Notes: a model not told the origin generated them from the letters alone. A DNA stretch of 64,000 nucleotides from Microbacterium hominis (GCF_013282805.1 NZ_CP054038.1:744001-808000), one strand, 5' to 3'. Shown: positions 44,310 to 53,463, counted from the stretch's first letter. Translations and numbers: made by a program.

Positions 44310-46439
44310 TTGCTCACCCAGACGCGCCACATCCCGACGGTGGCGGATCTTTCGGCAGACCCTGTCACGCATCACTACGACGACATGGTGGCCCCTCCAG
44401 GCCTGACCAACAACCTCGGCACGGTGAGGGTCGATCACGACCTCACGTCGATCACGGCGGTCCAGTTTCCGCCGGTGTCGCAGGGCCTCGCCGCTACCGC
44501 GGTCGCGTTCGTCGACGGCCGGATCTTCAAGTCGTACGGAGCGCCCGTGACGCACGAGTGGCGTCCGGACCGGGTGGTGCGTCGCGCGGACCTCCCGGGG
44601 CTCGAGCTCGAGACGACGACAGTGGCCGTGCCCGGCACGACAGCGGTGGCAATCGATGTCCGAATTCGCAACTCGGGGTCGGAGCACCGTTCGGTCGAGA
44701 TCATGCTCTCCCTCGCGGCACGGGTGGTTGCGCACGGTGGCGCCTGGCTCTCCGCGGAGTCGCCGGATGCGCGGAACGAGGCGGCCGTCGATGGCGCACG
44801 GCTCGTCTTCGCCGATGATGGCGCCACCGCCTGGAGCGTGCAGGGTGTCGACGTACCCGCGACCGCGCGTCTGAGCGGAGTCGCCCCCACCTCGGAGGAG
44901 TTCTCGATCGGTGTCGGGGGCATGGGGCGCGGCGGCGACGTCACCGTCGTGCTCGAGGTCGCTGCAGGTCGCGAGGCGCGGTTCGGCTACGTGCAGGCGG
45001 TCGGGCGCACGCGTGACTCCGCCATCGGGGTGTTCGACGCGGTGGCGGCGGACATTCCCGGGGCGATCAGCGCGTCGGAAGAGTACTGGAACGCGCAGCT
45101 CGAAGCGGCCGTCACCCCGGGCAACCCCGAGTTCTCCGGCCATCTGCCCGTGCTCGAGACCTCGTCCGATGCGCTGCGCCGCCTCTACTGGTGGGGCATC
45201 CTCGGCATCCTCTATTTCCGTCGCGACTACGAGGGGAACGTGCTCGGCCGCAGCTACGACACCCTCATGCCCAACTACTGGGGCACGACCACGTTCCTCT
45301 GGGACTTCAGTCTGAGCTCGGTCACGCACGCGCTCCTGGATCCTGCGGCGATGAAGCGCCAGCTGACGCACTGGATCGCGAGCGACACGCACACGCTCTT
45401 CGGCACATCGTCGTTGACGGGCGGGGCGGTCGGGCAGTGGTACTCGGTCAACGACTACGCGATGACGCGGCTCGTGCGCGACTACGTGCGGTTCACCGGC
45501 GACGACGCCTTCCTCGACGAACAGCAGGCAGACGGTCGCACCGTGCTCGACCACCTCCGGTTCTGGGCTCGCGCATGGAAGGGCCTCCGCCGGTCGTCGA
45601 AGCTCGCCGACTACGGAGAGATCGAGAATCTTCTGGAGTGCGTGAGCTCGTACACGCACGAGGTCGCGAGCTTCAACGCCGCGAACGTGTGGAACCTGCG
45701 CGTCACGGCGGATGCGCTGGAATCACGAGGGGATGCTGCCGCCGCGGCCGACCTGCGTGCCGAGGCCGACGAGCTCGTCGCCGCCGTCCTCGACCTCTAC
45801 CTCCCGGGCGAAGGATTCTTCGCCGCCGGGCAGCCCGACGGCACGAGGCTCCCGGTGCGTCATTGCTACGACTTCAACATCGTCGGGACCTCGATCGCGG
45901 ACGACATCAGCGAGGAGATGCGCCGCGAGATGGTCGCGTTCTTCCAGCGCGAGCTGCAGACGCCAGAATGGCTGCGCGCCCTGTCGCCGTGGGACCCGGA
46001 TGCGTCGTACAGCGTCCGCCCCGACCACCAATGGAACGGCGCCTACACGGCATGGCCGGCAGACGCCGCCCGTGCGCTCGTCGCCCTCGGGCGCGCCGAC
46101 GTCGCCATGGACTGGCTTCCGGGCCTCGCCCGTACGGCGAACCAGGGCCCTCCCGGGCAGGCGCACTTCGTGGAAGAGGCGCAGCCGCTGCTCAACGGAG
46201 GGGCGCGCAAGGCGCCCCCGCAGCTGCCCTACATCAACGACTGGGCGTGCTCGTCTTCGGGAGCGTACGTTGCGCTCGTGATCGAATCGCTCTTCGGCGC
46301 TGAACCGGGACTCGACGGTCTCGCCGACGTGAAGGGCAGCGTCGCGGAGATGGATCCGTCGGCCGTGCTTCGCGGCCTTCGGGTGGGCGAGCGTCTGGTC
46401 GACGTGCACGCCGACGGTCGGGTGGTCGACCGCGCGTGA
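44310..46439 (+). CDS. Six-hairpin (MGH1/GH63-like) glycoside hydrolase, cytoplasmic
   Basis: The 709-aa protein has an N-terminal beta-sandwich (about 1-250) and an (alpha/alpha)6 barrel (about 270-690). Blocks such as YWGTTTFLWDFSLSSVTHALLDPAAMKRQL near residues 325-355, NDYAMTRLVRDYVRFTGDDAFLDE near 385, and PDHQWNGAYTAWPADAARAL near 572 recall clan-G/MGH1-type glycosidases, where an Asp and a Glu in such blocks are catalytic. I cannot assign a CAZy family. No signal peptide, so it acts on imported oligosaccharide. TTG 44310 follows an AGGAG site. Overlaps the next gene by 4 bp. Confidence 0.75.
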   Translation: MLTQTRHIPTVADLSADPVTHHYDDMVAPPGLTNNLGTVRVDHDLTSITAVQFPPVSQGLAATAVAFVDGRIFKSYGAPVTHEWRPDRVVRRADLPGLELETTTVAVPGTTAVAIDVRIRNSGSEHRSVEIMLSLAARVVAHGGAWLSAESPDARNEAAVDGARLVFADDGATAWSVQGVDVPATARLSGVAPTSEEFSIGVGGMGRGGDVTVVLEVAAGREARFGYVQAVGRTRDSAIGVFDAVAADIPGAISASEEYWNAQLEAAVTPGNPEFSGHLPVLETSSDALRRLYWWGILGILYFRRDYEGNVLGRSYDTLMPNYWGTTTFLWDFSLSSVTHALLDPAAMKRQLTHWIASDTHTLFGTSSLTGGAVGQWYSVNDYAMTRLVRDYVRFTGDDAFLDEQQADGRTVLDHLRFWARAWKGLRRSSKLADYGEIENLLECVSSYTHEVASFNAANVWNLRVTADALESRGDAAAAADLRAEADELVAAVLDLYLPGEGFFAAGQPDGTRLPVRHCYDFNIVGTSIADDISEEMRREMVAFFQRELQTPEWLRALSPWDPDASYSVRPDHQWNGAYTAWPADAARALVALGRADVAMDWLPGLARTANQGPPGQAHFVEEAQPLLNGGARKAPPQLPYINDWACSSSGAYVALVIESLFGAEPGLDGLADVKGSVAEMDPSAVLRGLRVGERLVDVHADGRVVDRA

Positions 46440-47608
46440 GCGGCGAGCTGCGCGGGATCGACCTCGGCGCGGTGCGCTTGCGAGGGGCCGTCGAGATCGA
46501 GCGCACGGCGCACGGAATCCTCCCGCACCGCCTGCCGGCGTGGGCGCGGGCGCAGGTTCCCGACACGTTCATGGTGCAGACCTCCGCGGAATCCGCCGGA
46601 ATCCGTCTCGCGTTCCGCACCGCCGCGACGACGCTCGAGCTCGACGTCTCGGCCCGCCGGATGGCGCCGGATGAGCACGTCGCACTCCCGCCGAGCACCT
46701 ACGAGCTGACCTCTGGTGGAGTCGTCGTCGCTTTCGGGGCGGCCGTCGCCGGGTCGCGCTATCTGTTCAGCTTCGAAGACCCGAGCGGCCGGATCGTCGA
46801 CGGCCCGGCATCCACGGTTCGCTTCGACGGATTGCCGGGGCACGAGACCGACTACGAGCTCTGGCTGCCGTATACGGACGCGGTCGAGATCCGCGCCTTC
46901 CGCGCTGATGCACCGGTCCGCACGGCGGAGGAGATCGGTGCCCTGCGCTGGATCCATCACGGAAGCTCGATCAGCCACGGCTATCGCGCCGACAGCACCG
47001 CCGGAACCTGGCCCGTCGTCGCGGCGCTCGCGACCGGTGTCGATCTGACGAATCTCGCCTTCTCCGGCAACGCGATGCTCGACCCGTTCACGGCGCGCAC
47101 GATACGCGACCGTCCGGCAGATCTCATCACGCTCAAGGTCGGCATCAACCTCGTGAACGGAGACGTGATGCGCATGCGGGCATTCCGTCCGGCGCTCGAC
47201 GGCTTCCTCGACACGATCCGGGAAGGACACCCGTCCACTCCCATCGTCGTCATCTCTCCGATCCTCTGCGCTCCGGTTGAGACTGCTGCGGGGCCGACCG
47301 TCCAAGATCCTACGCGGACGTACGAGTGGTCGATCGCGGGGGGCACCGACGCCGATGTCGCCCTCGGCAAGCTCTCGCTGCAGAGCATCCGTTCCGCGAT
47401 CGAGAGCGTCGTCGAGCGACGCCGCTCCACCGACCCGCACCTGCGGTACGTCGACGGGCTCGGGCTCTACGGGCCCGACGACGCGCGCGCGATGCCACTG
47501 CCCGACAACCTGCATCCGGGCCCCGACGTGCAGCGCCTCATCGGGGAGCGGTTCGTGCAGAGCGTCCTGCGTCCCTTCCTCTCCGAGGCCGCCCCTATGC
47601 GAAGGTGA
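46436..47608 (+). CDS. SGNH/GDSL-family esterase
   Basis: A 390-aa cytoplasmic protein. An N-terminal beta-rich domain (about 1-165) is followed by an SGNH core: HHGSSISHGY (nucleophile Ser) near 177, LAFSGNAM near 213, LKVGINLVNGD near 237 and DNLHPGPDVQRL near 360 giving the Asp/His. Such two-domain esterases often deacylate sugars, so removal of acyl groups from the imported glycan is a reasonable inference. GTG 46436 overlaps the glycosidase stop (GTGA). It converges with, and overlaps by 14 bp, the DUF4185-type gene. Confidence 0.82.
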   Translation: MSGELRGIDLGAVRLRGAVEIERTAHGILPHRLPAWARAQVPDTFMVQTSAESAGIRLAFRTAATTLELDVSARRMAPDEHVALPPSTYELTSGGVVVAFGAAVAGSRYLFSFEDPSGRIVDGPASTVRFDGLPGHETDYELWLPYTDAVEIRAFRADAPVRTAEEIGALRWIHHGSSISHGYRADSTAGTWPVVAALATGVDLTNLAFSGNAMLDPFTARTIRDRPADLITLKVGINLVNGDVMRMRAFRPALDGFLDTIREGHPSTPIVVISPILCAPVETAAGPTVQDPTRTYEWSIAGGTDADVALGKLSLQSIRSAIESVVERRRSTDPHLRYVDGLGLYGPDDARAMPLPDNLHPGPDVQRLIGERFVQSVLRPFLSEAAPMRR

Positions 47609-48644
47609 TCTCGATGAGGTGGGGCTTGTAGACCGTCGAGTCGATGAAGGTCATGTAGGTGACCTTGCCCCCGTCTCTCGCGAACTCCGGGTGCTCCTTG
47701 CCGGCGTTGAACAGCGCCGCATCTGACGTGCGCTCGGGCCGGAACACCACCTCGGGTTCGCTCCAGGGGCCCGTCAGCTCGGGCGCGGTGCGGATCACGA
47801 GGATGTTGTCACGTTGATAGGTCGTGAGCGAGATGAAGCAGCCGAGGTGGGGGTTCCACGACGACGACATCTCGTTGGGGACGTCGGAGAAAAGGCAGGC
47901 GGTGGGTGTGAAGGTCTCGGACCAGCGCACGTCGCGGTCGGGATGAGCGAGGGTGGGCGCGGAGACGAGGTACTCGTACGCCGACAGATCCTCGATCCGT
48001 TCCGGGAGCACGCGTGCGAGGTACATGTCGCCCGCCGACTTGGATTCCGGCTGGATCGAGCCCCAGAGATACAGGTGCTCGCCGTGCCGCTGGACCCAGA
48101 CGCCGAAACCGGGCTGGTCGCCCTTCCACCATTCGTACGTGCCGTCCGGAGCGGCGAGGCGCTCGAAGCGGTGTTCGGCATCGCCGCGCGCGACACCCAT
48201 GCCGTCGAGCGTGAACGTCTCGAACACGTCGAGAGCGGGGTCCATCGTGATGCGGTGGTAGTAGAGGTAGAGGTGGCCACCGGTGTGCACGCCGTGAATC
48301 GCCCACAGGCGCTGCGTGGACTTGTGCTCGGGTGGGATGAAGCCGATCAGCTGGCGGGCGCGGGTGCCGCTTCCATCGGCCAGATATCGGAATCGCTTGA
48401 CGCCGTGCGCGATGTCCTGCAGCGGGACGATGGCGCCGGTGTTGGAGAGCACGTCGGTCAGTTCGAAGCCGCGGATCGTGTCGAACGGTCCCTCTACCGA
48501 GTCGCCGAACACCCAGAACGTCTCCCCCTCGGGGAGTTCGATCGATGTCACGGCGTCCTGGCCGGTGATGTCGACTTCGTTGCCGGCGAACTGGACCCCC
48601 AGGTCGCGTACCGATGCGACCAGCTTGCTGGGCGTGAGTGTCAT
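47595..48644 (-). CDS. DUF4185-type beta-propeller protein, cytoplasmic
   Basis: The 349-aa protein has no signal peptide. It reads as a five-bladed propeller: blade starts such as FWVFGDSVEGP near residue 43, HLYLYYHRITMD near 125, GVWVQRHGEHLYLWGS near 183, and Trp-Asn-Pro-His-Leu-Gly-Cys-Phe-Ile-Ser-Leu near 270, with acidic residues in the central positions. This matches DUF4185/GH183-like and GH43-like glycosidases. GH183 members cleave D-arabinan, but substrate cannot be concluded here. It lies 57 bp after the secreted homologue, behind a good GGGAGGAAC ribosome site, so both form one minus-strand operon. Confidence 0.7.
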   Translation of the reverse strand: MTLTPSKLVASVRDLGVQFAGNEVDITGQDAVTSIELPEGETFWVFGDSVEGPFDTIRGFELTDVLSNTGAIVPLQDIAHGVKRFRYLADGSGTRARQLIGFIPPEHKSTQRLWAIHGVHTGGHLYLYYHRITMDPALDVFETFTLDGMGVARGDAEHRFERLAAPDGTYEWWKGDQPGFGVWVQRHGEHLYLWGSIQPESKSAGDMYLARVLPERIEDLSAYEYLVSAPTLAHPDRDVRWSETFTPTACLFSDVPNEMSSSWNPHLGCFISLTTYQRDNILVIRTAPELTGPWSEPEVVFRPERTSDAALFNAGKEHPEFARDGGKVTYMTFIDSTVYKPHLIEITFA

Positions 48645-48701
48645 GTCAGGTTCCTCCCGCGACCGGACCCGGACGGCGCCGGGTCCGGTCGCGTATGGCT
48701 G

Positions 48702-49871
48702 TCAGGGCGTGACGGTCAGCTCGACGCTGACGAAGCGCGGACGGTAGATCGTGACGTCGTCGTACAGGTCGTCGCCGACGAAGCTGTTGACGTTGTAGGT
48801 CACCAGGAGGGTGTCGCCGTCGCGGTTCTCGGGGTGCTCATGGGCGTTGTAGGTGAACACGTTCGGGTTGCCGTACGAGCCGAACAGGCCGGTCTCGGGC
48901 GTACGGTAGAGCTCGGCCGCGACGGTGAACGGTCCGGTGGGCGAGCACGAGACCTGCGCGACGATGCGCGTGCTGAACAGCTCGCTCGTGTCCTGCGTCA
49001 CCATGAGGTAGCCGTCACGATAGGGCTCGACGCTGAATTCGTTCGCGACGTAGGAGGCGACGGGCACGGCATCGGCTTCGTTCGGGGCCCACCGCGTGCC
49101 GTCCCAGAACTTCCACTGCTTCGAGAGGTCGCCACCGGCGACGCGGGCGACGAAGGCCGAACGGACGCCCTCGATGTCGTTGATGCCGTAGATGTACGTC
49201 GTGTTGCCCTCCGACAGCGTGTACGAGCCCCAGTTGATCCCGACCTCGGACGGGAGTTCCGTGATGGATGAGACTTCGAGAGTCGAGCCGTCGAGGGTCG
49301 CGAGACGGTTGGCCGACCATCCCCAGTCCCACATTCCCGGTCCGAATCGCTCGAACTGGAGGAGCGGGATCTGCACGTCGCCCTTCTTGTTCAGCTCGGG
49401 GTCGCCGATCCAGTGCCAGTTGCCCTCCGGCGTCATTCCGATGATCGACTCCGGTGCCTCAGCCGTGCCACCGGTGACCGTGGAGAGGACCCCTCCGTCG
49501 TCGACGACGATGGAGTTGTTGAGGAATGGAGTGGAGAGCGGGCGTCCGAGATCGGCGTCGACCGGTCCGAGGAACGTGTCGGAGAAGAACCACGCCTGGC
49601 GACCGTCCTCGAGGGTCAGGGAGTACGTGCTGTCGCCACCGGTCCAGCCAACCCCGGAGTTGCCGTAGTCGGCGAAGGCGGCTGTCCGCTCGGCATCGAT
49701 CGACGACGCGGCGCTGATCGTGCTGTCGACGAGGGCGCAGGTGTCGGCCGGGGCAGACACCGCACCCGGGTCGGCGGCAGCCGGAATCGCGGGGACGAGC
49801 AGCGCTGCGGCGACCGAAGCAGCGGTGGCTGCCGTGGCGACGAGACGGCGTGCGGGACGGGGATGACTCAT
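48702..49871 (-). CDS. Secreted DUF4185-type beta-propeller protein
   Basis: The 389-aa protein opens with a Sec-type signal (MSHPRPARRLVATAATAAS and hydrophobic stretch, predicted cleavage after Ala-Ala-Ala near residue 32). The mature part has a propeller pattern: QAWFFSDTFLGPVDADLG near 90, NNSIVVDDGG near 117, GMWDWGWSANRLA near 180, and NPNVFTYNAHEHPE near 335 with YNVNSF. Asp and Glu of the Ser-Asp-Thr and Asn-Ser-Ile-Val blocks are at positions where this clan keeps catalytic acids. It probably begins glycan breakdown outside the cell. Start ATG 49871 follows AAAGGAG; two LacI operators lie directly upstream. Confidence 0.7.
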   Translation of the reverse strand: MSHPRPARRLVATAATAASVAAALLVPAIPAAADPGAVSAPADTCALVDSTISAASSIDAERTAAFADYGNSGVGWTGGDSTYSLTLEDGRQAWFFSDTFLGPVDADLGRPLSTPFLNNSIVVDDGGVLSTVTGGTAEAPESIIGMTPEGNWHWIGDPELNKKGDVQIPLLQFERFGPGMWDWGWSANRLATLDGSTLEVSSITELPSEVGINWGSYTLSEGNTTYIYGINDIEGVRSAFVARVAGGDLSKQWKFWDGTRWAPNEADAVPVASYVANEFSVEPYRDGYLMVTQDTSELFSTRIVAQVSCSPTGPFTVAAELYRTPETGLFGSYGNPNVFTYNAHEHPENRDGDTLLVTYNVNSFVGDDLYDDVTIYRPRFVSVELTVTP

Positions 49872-49885
49872 GACGCTCCTTTGCG

Positions 49886-49919
49886 TTGGTATCGTTATCA
49901 ACGTTGGTATCGTAAACAA
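49886..49919. promoter_or_regulatory. Divergent promoter region with LacI operators O4 and O5
   Basis: TTGGTATCGTTATCAA (49886-49901) and TTGGTATCGTAAACAA (49904-49919) are 18 bp apart and match the other operators. On the plus strand TTGGTA (49886) and TATCGT (49908), 16 bp apart, can serve the 49998 gene; on the minus strand a TAACGA -10 and TTGTTT -35 can serve the secreted propeller gene. One repressor thus controls both directions. Confidence 0.75.
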
Positions 49920-49997
49920 TGCCACGCGAGGCGTCAGGGTTCAATGCCCAGGATCGCCCCGCCACGAACGAGGCTCTTCGAGGATGAGGAGGATTGC

Positions 49998-50960
49998 ATG
50001 GTCGCAAACCCCGCAGCGGATCGCGCCAGGCCGTTCACCCTGTGCACCGAACGGATCAGGGTCGACGTGGACCCGGGCCGTGGTGCCGACGTCCTGCAGA
50101 TCACGGACGTCGCGTCCGGTGTCGGCATCCTCGCCGCCACTCCGTGGCGCCGCCGGGCGGACAGCATCCGGGCCGGCCGGATGGCGCCCAGCGCGATCGA
50201 CGCCACCGATCGCTGGCTCGAGCAGTATCGCGGCGGATGGCAGACCCTGTGCCCCAACGCCGGACCACCGCGCCGTGTCGGAGGGACCGAGGTCGGCTTC
50301 CACGGCGAGGCGTCCGTCTCGGCCTGGGACGTCGAGGCGAACGACGAGGCGAGCGCCCGGCTTTCGCTCGAGCTGTTCTCCGTGCCCGTGCGGATCGACC
50401 GCGAACTGCGTGTCGAAGAAGCCCGGCTCATCCAGACGGACGTGCTCACGAACCTGAGCCGCGACCGCATCGACATCGACTACGTCAGCCACCCGGCGTT
50501 TGGCGGCGAATTCCTCGACGGAAGATGCGTGGTGGCCACGGACGCGCGCTCGGTCTCGCTGGACCCGGGCGAACACGACCTGCCGAGCGCGGAATGGCCG
50601 CGCCTTCCGGGAGGTGACGACGGCAGCGATCTGCGTGTCGTTCCACCCCCGGGTGTGCCTGCCCGCACGTTCGGCTGGCTGTCGGACTTCGACGCCGGGT
50701 GGTACGCCATCACCAATGCCGATCGCGGGCTCGAGGTGCGCGTCGAGTGGGACGCCCGCACCCTCCCGCACGCCTGGTGGTGGCAGGAGCTCAACGGCTC
50801 TCCAGAACACCCGTGGTTCGGGCGCGCGCGAATCATGGCGATCGAACCCGCCAGCACGACGACATCGGGGAGCGGGCGGGCAGCGAGCCTGAGCCTGGAG
50901 CCGACCGCCCAGACCCGTATCGAGATCTCGGTTGCGCTGTCGACGACCGCGAACCGCTGA
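49998..50960 (+). CDS. Aldose-1-epimerase-like (DUF4432-type) protein
   Basis: The 320-aa protein has the galactose-mutarotase-like beta-sandwich. Characteristic pieces are DVDPGRGADVLQITD near residue 23, GGWQTLCPNAG near 75-85, VGFHGEASVSAWDV near 95-108 with the conserved His in Phe-His-Gly-Glu, and the closing Trp-Trp-Gln-Glu-Leu near 258. It may equilibrate anomers so that the following dehydrogenase receives its preferred form. First gene of a six-gene oxidative pathway. ATG 49998 follows AGGATGAGGAGG; the LacI operators are 80-110 bp upstream. Confidence 0.78.
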   Translation: MVANPAADRARPFTLCTERIRVDVDPGRGADVLQITDVASGVGILAATPWRRRADSIRAGRMAPSAIDATDRWLEQYRGGWQTLCPNAGPPRRVGGTEVGFHGEASVSAWDVEANDEASARLSLELFSVPVRIDRELRVEEARLIQTDVLTNLSRDRIDIDYVSHPAFGGEFLDGRCVVATDARSVSLDPGEHDLPSAEWPRLPGGDDGSDLRVVPPPGVPARTFGWLSDFDAGWYAITNADRGLEVRVEWDARTLPHAWWWQELNGSPEHPWFGRARIMAIEPASTTTSGSGRAASLSLEPTAQTRIEISVALSTTANR

Positions 50961-50978
50961 ACAGGAAGGACAGGAACC

Positions 50979-51860
50979 ATGCAGCTCATGCGCCTCGGCG
51001 AAGCAGGAGCCGAGCGACCCGTCGTCCGCGTCGACGATGGCTTCTATGTCGACGTCTCGGATGTCGTTCGCGACTTCGACGGAGACTTCTTCGACCACGG
51101 CCTCGCGGGGCTCGCGGAGCTGGTGGCGCGGCGTCGGGATGCCGGGCAGGTGCTCCCCTTCGCGGGGGAGCGAGTCGGTGCACCGCTCGCGCGCCCGCAT
51201 CAGATCCTGTGCATCGGCCTGAACTTCAGCGACCATGCTGCCGAGTCGGGGATGCCGATTCCGCCGGAGCCGATCCTTTTCACGAAATCGCCCAACACCC
51301 TCGTCGGTCCGAACGACGACGTCCGGCTGCCGCCAGGCTCGACCGCGACGGATTGGGAGGTCGAGCTCGGGATCGTCATCGGCAGGCGCGCGAGCTACCT
51401 CAGCGACATCGACGAGGCGCGGGATGCGATCGCCGGGTTCGTCCTCTGCAACGACGTCAGCGAACGGTCGTTCCAGCTGGATCGCGGCGGGCAGTGGAGC
51501 AAGGGCAAGTCGGCCGCGACCTTCAATCCGTGCGGACCGTGGATCGCGACGCGAGACGAGTTCGACGACAACGCACCTCTGGCGATGTGGCTCGACGTGA
51601 ACGGCGTGCGACGGCAGACGGGAACCACCGGGACGATGATCTTCGACCCGTACTTCATCGTCGGCTACCTGAGCCAGTTCATGGTCCTCGAGCCGGGGGA
51701 CCTCATCAACACGGGAACACCGCCGGGCGTCGGGCTCGGCATGACCCCGCCGACGTATCTCCGGGAAGGAGACGTGATGACACTCGGAATCGAGCGTCTC
51801 GGCGCGCAGCGACAACGCGTCGTCGCCACCGCGCCGCGGGAGGTGCCATGGACGGCCTGA
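50979..51860 (+). CDS. Fumarylacetoacetate-hydrolase family protein (2,4-diketo-3-deoxy-aldonate hydrolase candidate)
   Basis: The 293-aa protein has the FAH fold with metal ligands in DWEVELGIVIGR (two Glu, about residues 127-129) and NDVSERSFQ (Asp, about 158), plus KSPNTLVGPNDDV near 104 and the His of GLNFSDHAAE near 84. Within oxidative aldose pathways, FAH members split 2,4-diketo-3-deoxy acids into pyruvate and glycolate or lactate. The context of a dehydrogenase, lactonase and dehydratase supports that role; other FAH reactions are possible. It overlaps the next gene by 13 bp. Confidence 0.85.
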   Translation: MQLMRLGEAGAERPVVRVDDGFYVDVSDVVRDFDGDFFDHGLAGLAELVARRRDAGQVLPFAGERVGAPLARPHQILCIGLNFSDHAAESGMPIPPEPILFTKSPNTLVGPNDDVRLPPGSTATDWEVELGIVIGRRASYLSDIDEARDAIAGFVLCNDVSERSFQLDRGGQWSKGKSAATFNPCGPWIATRDEFDDNAPLAMWLDVNGVRRQTGTTGTMIFDPYFIVGYLSQFMVLEPGDLINTGTPPGVGLGMTPPTYLREGDVMTLGIERLGAQRQRVVATAPREVPWTA

Positions 51861-52594
51861 CCGGACTCGTCGCTGTCGTCACCGGGGGTGGTAGCGGCAT
51901 CGGCGCGGCGACGGTCGCCGCGCTCCGCCGCGCGGGCGCCCAGGTCGCCGTCCTCGACAGACAGGTCCCTGCGCACGACGATCATGCATTCGCCTGCGAC
52001 GTGACGGATGCCCTGGCCGTCGACCGCGTGATCGCCGAGGTGGTCTCGAGGTTCGGGCGGCTGGACATCGTCGTGAACAACGCCGGAATCGGAGCCACGG
52101 GAGACGTCGCGGGCAACTCGGATGACGAATGGCGCCAGGTCTTCGATGTCAACGTGCTGGGCGTCGCGCGGGTGTCGCGCGCCGCGCTCCCGCATCTGCG
52201 GAGGTCGCTGCACGCCGCGATCGTCAACACATGCTCTATCGTCGCGACGATCGGAGTGCCGCAGCGCGCGCTGTACTCGGCGAGCAAGGGGGCGGTGGCG
52301 GCGCTGACGCTCGCGATGGCAGCGGACCACGTGGCCGAGGGCATCCGTGTCAACGCAGTACTGCCCGGAACCGCCGACACCCCGTGGGTGTCGAGGCTGC
52401 TGGAAGCCGCCGATGATCCGGATGCTGCTGCCGAGGCCCTGCGGCGCCGGCAGCCGATGGGTCGCCTGGTGACCGCGGAAGAGATCGCCCAGGCGATCCT
52501 GTACCTCGCGAGTCCGCTGGCCGGTTCGACGACGGGGATCCTCCTGCCGGTGGACGGTGGCATGGGCGGCATCCGGGTGCCGCAGAAGGCGTGA
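51848..52594 (+). CDS. Short-chain dehydrogenase/reductase (pathway enzyme 1)
   Basis: A 248-aa classical SDR with VTGGGSGIGAATVAALRRAG (NAD-binding, residues 11-30), Asp near 37 favouring NAD+ over NADP+, VVNNAGIGATGDV near 76, and the YSASKG catalytic Tyr-Lys near 145. The loss of the second Gly-Ser variant is not seen; it looks active. It may oxidise the sugar to its lactone or the 2-keto-3-deoxy acid to the diketo acid; the two SDRs of the cluster share these jobs and cannot be told apart by eye. Confidence 0.88.
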   Translation: MDGLTGLVAVVTGGGSGIGAATVAALRRAGAQVAVLDRQVPAHDDHAFACDVTDALAVDRVIAEVVSRFGRLDIVVNNAGIGATGDVAGNSDDEWRQVFDVNVLGVARVSRAALPHLRRSLHAAIVNTCSIVATIGVPQRALYSASKGAVAALTLAMAADHVAEGIRVNAVLPGTADTPWVSRLLEAADDPDAAAEALRRRQPMGRLVTAEEIAQAILYLASPLAGSTTGILLPVDGGMGGIRVPQKA

Positions 52595-52605
52595 GGGAGC
52601 GAAAC

Positions 52606-53463
52606 GTGGTGAGAGACGTCCGTCCGATCATCCGTGCGGAAGCGCGCGTGGGCGAGGGGCCGGTGACCGATCCGCGAACGGGAAGATTGTGCTGGGTCGA
52701 CATCCTCGCCGGCGACCTGCTTCAGAGCGACCTCGATGGCGGCACGACCGAGCGGTGGGAGTTCGATACCTATCTCGGCGCGATCGCACCCCGCGCATCG
52801 CAATCCGGGTTCGCGGTCGCCGTCGCCGAGGGGTTCGGTTTCGCGGTCGACGGGGCGCTCGCGATCGAAGATCCCGTGCTCGCCGATCCGCAGCTGCGGA
52901 TGAACGACGCCAAGTGCGACCCGCTCGGGCGGCTCTGGGCGGGAAGCAACGACCTCGCCTTCGCCTCGGGCCGAGGATCGCTGCACCGCTGGGACGGAGG
53001 CGGGGCGAGCACCGTCATCCGGAGCGGTCTCACCCTGCCGAACGGGCTCGGATGGACCGAGGATGCCGGGACCATGATCCTCATCGACAGCATGGCGGGT
53101 ACGGTCATGCGCGCGCCGTTCGATGTCGACCGCGGCGAGGTCGGCGACTTCGTGCCCTTCGCAACGGTCGACGACGGGCTGCCCGACGGCCTGGCGGTCG
53201 ATCGGGAGGACTGCGTGTGGGTGGCGATCTGGGGTGCGTCGGCCGTACATCGGTATGACCTCTCGGGGCGCCTCATCGAGCGGGTCGACATGCCGGTCAG
53301 CCAGCCGTCGAGCTGCTCGTTCGCCGCTGACGGGACTCTCTATGTGACCTCGGCGCGCGAGGGGTTGTCCGCGGAGCAGCTGGCTCGCGAGCCGCTCGCA
53401 GGCAGCGTGTTCGCCATCGACACCGACACCCGGGGCGTGCCCGTCGCGGCCTTCGCCGCCTGA
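52606..53463 (+). CDS. SMP-30/gluconolactonase family lactonase
   Basis: The protein (285 aa from GTG 52606) is a six-bladed propeller of the SMP-30 group. The metal ligands are recognisable: Glu in ARVGEGPVTD near residue 15, Asn in RMNDAKCDPLGRLWAGS near 98, Asn in LPNGLGWTED near 143 and Asp in DGLPDGLAVD near 195. It should open the aldonolactone made by a dehydrogenase. GTG 52606 is preferred because GGGAG lies 6 nt upstream; GTG 52591, which overlaps the previous stop, and GTG 52609 are alternatives. Confidence 0.88.
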   Translation: MVRDVRPIIRAEARVGEGPVTDPRTGRLCWVDILAGDLLQSDLDGGTTERWEFDTYLGAIAPRASQSGFAVAVAEGFGFAVDGALAIEDPVLADPQLRMNDAKCDPLGRLWAGSNDLAFASGRGSLHRWDGGGASTVIRSGLTLPNGLGWTEDAGTMILIDSMAGTVMRAPFDVDRGEVGDFVPFATVDDGLPDGLAVDREDCVWVAIWGASAVHRYDLSGRLIERVDMPVSQPSSCSFAADGTLYVTSAREGLSAEQLAREPLAGSVFAIDTDTRGVPVAAFAA

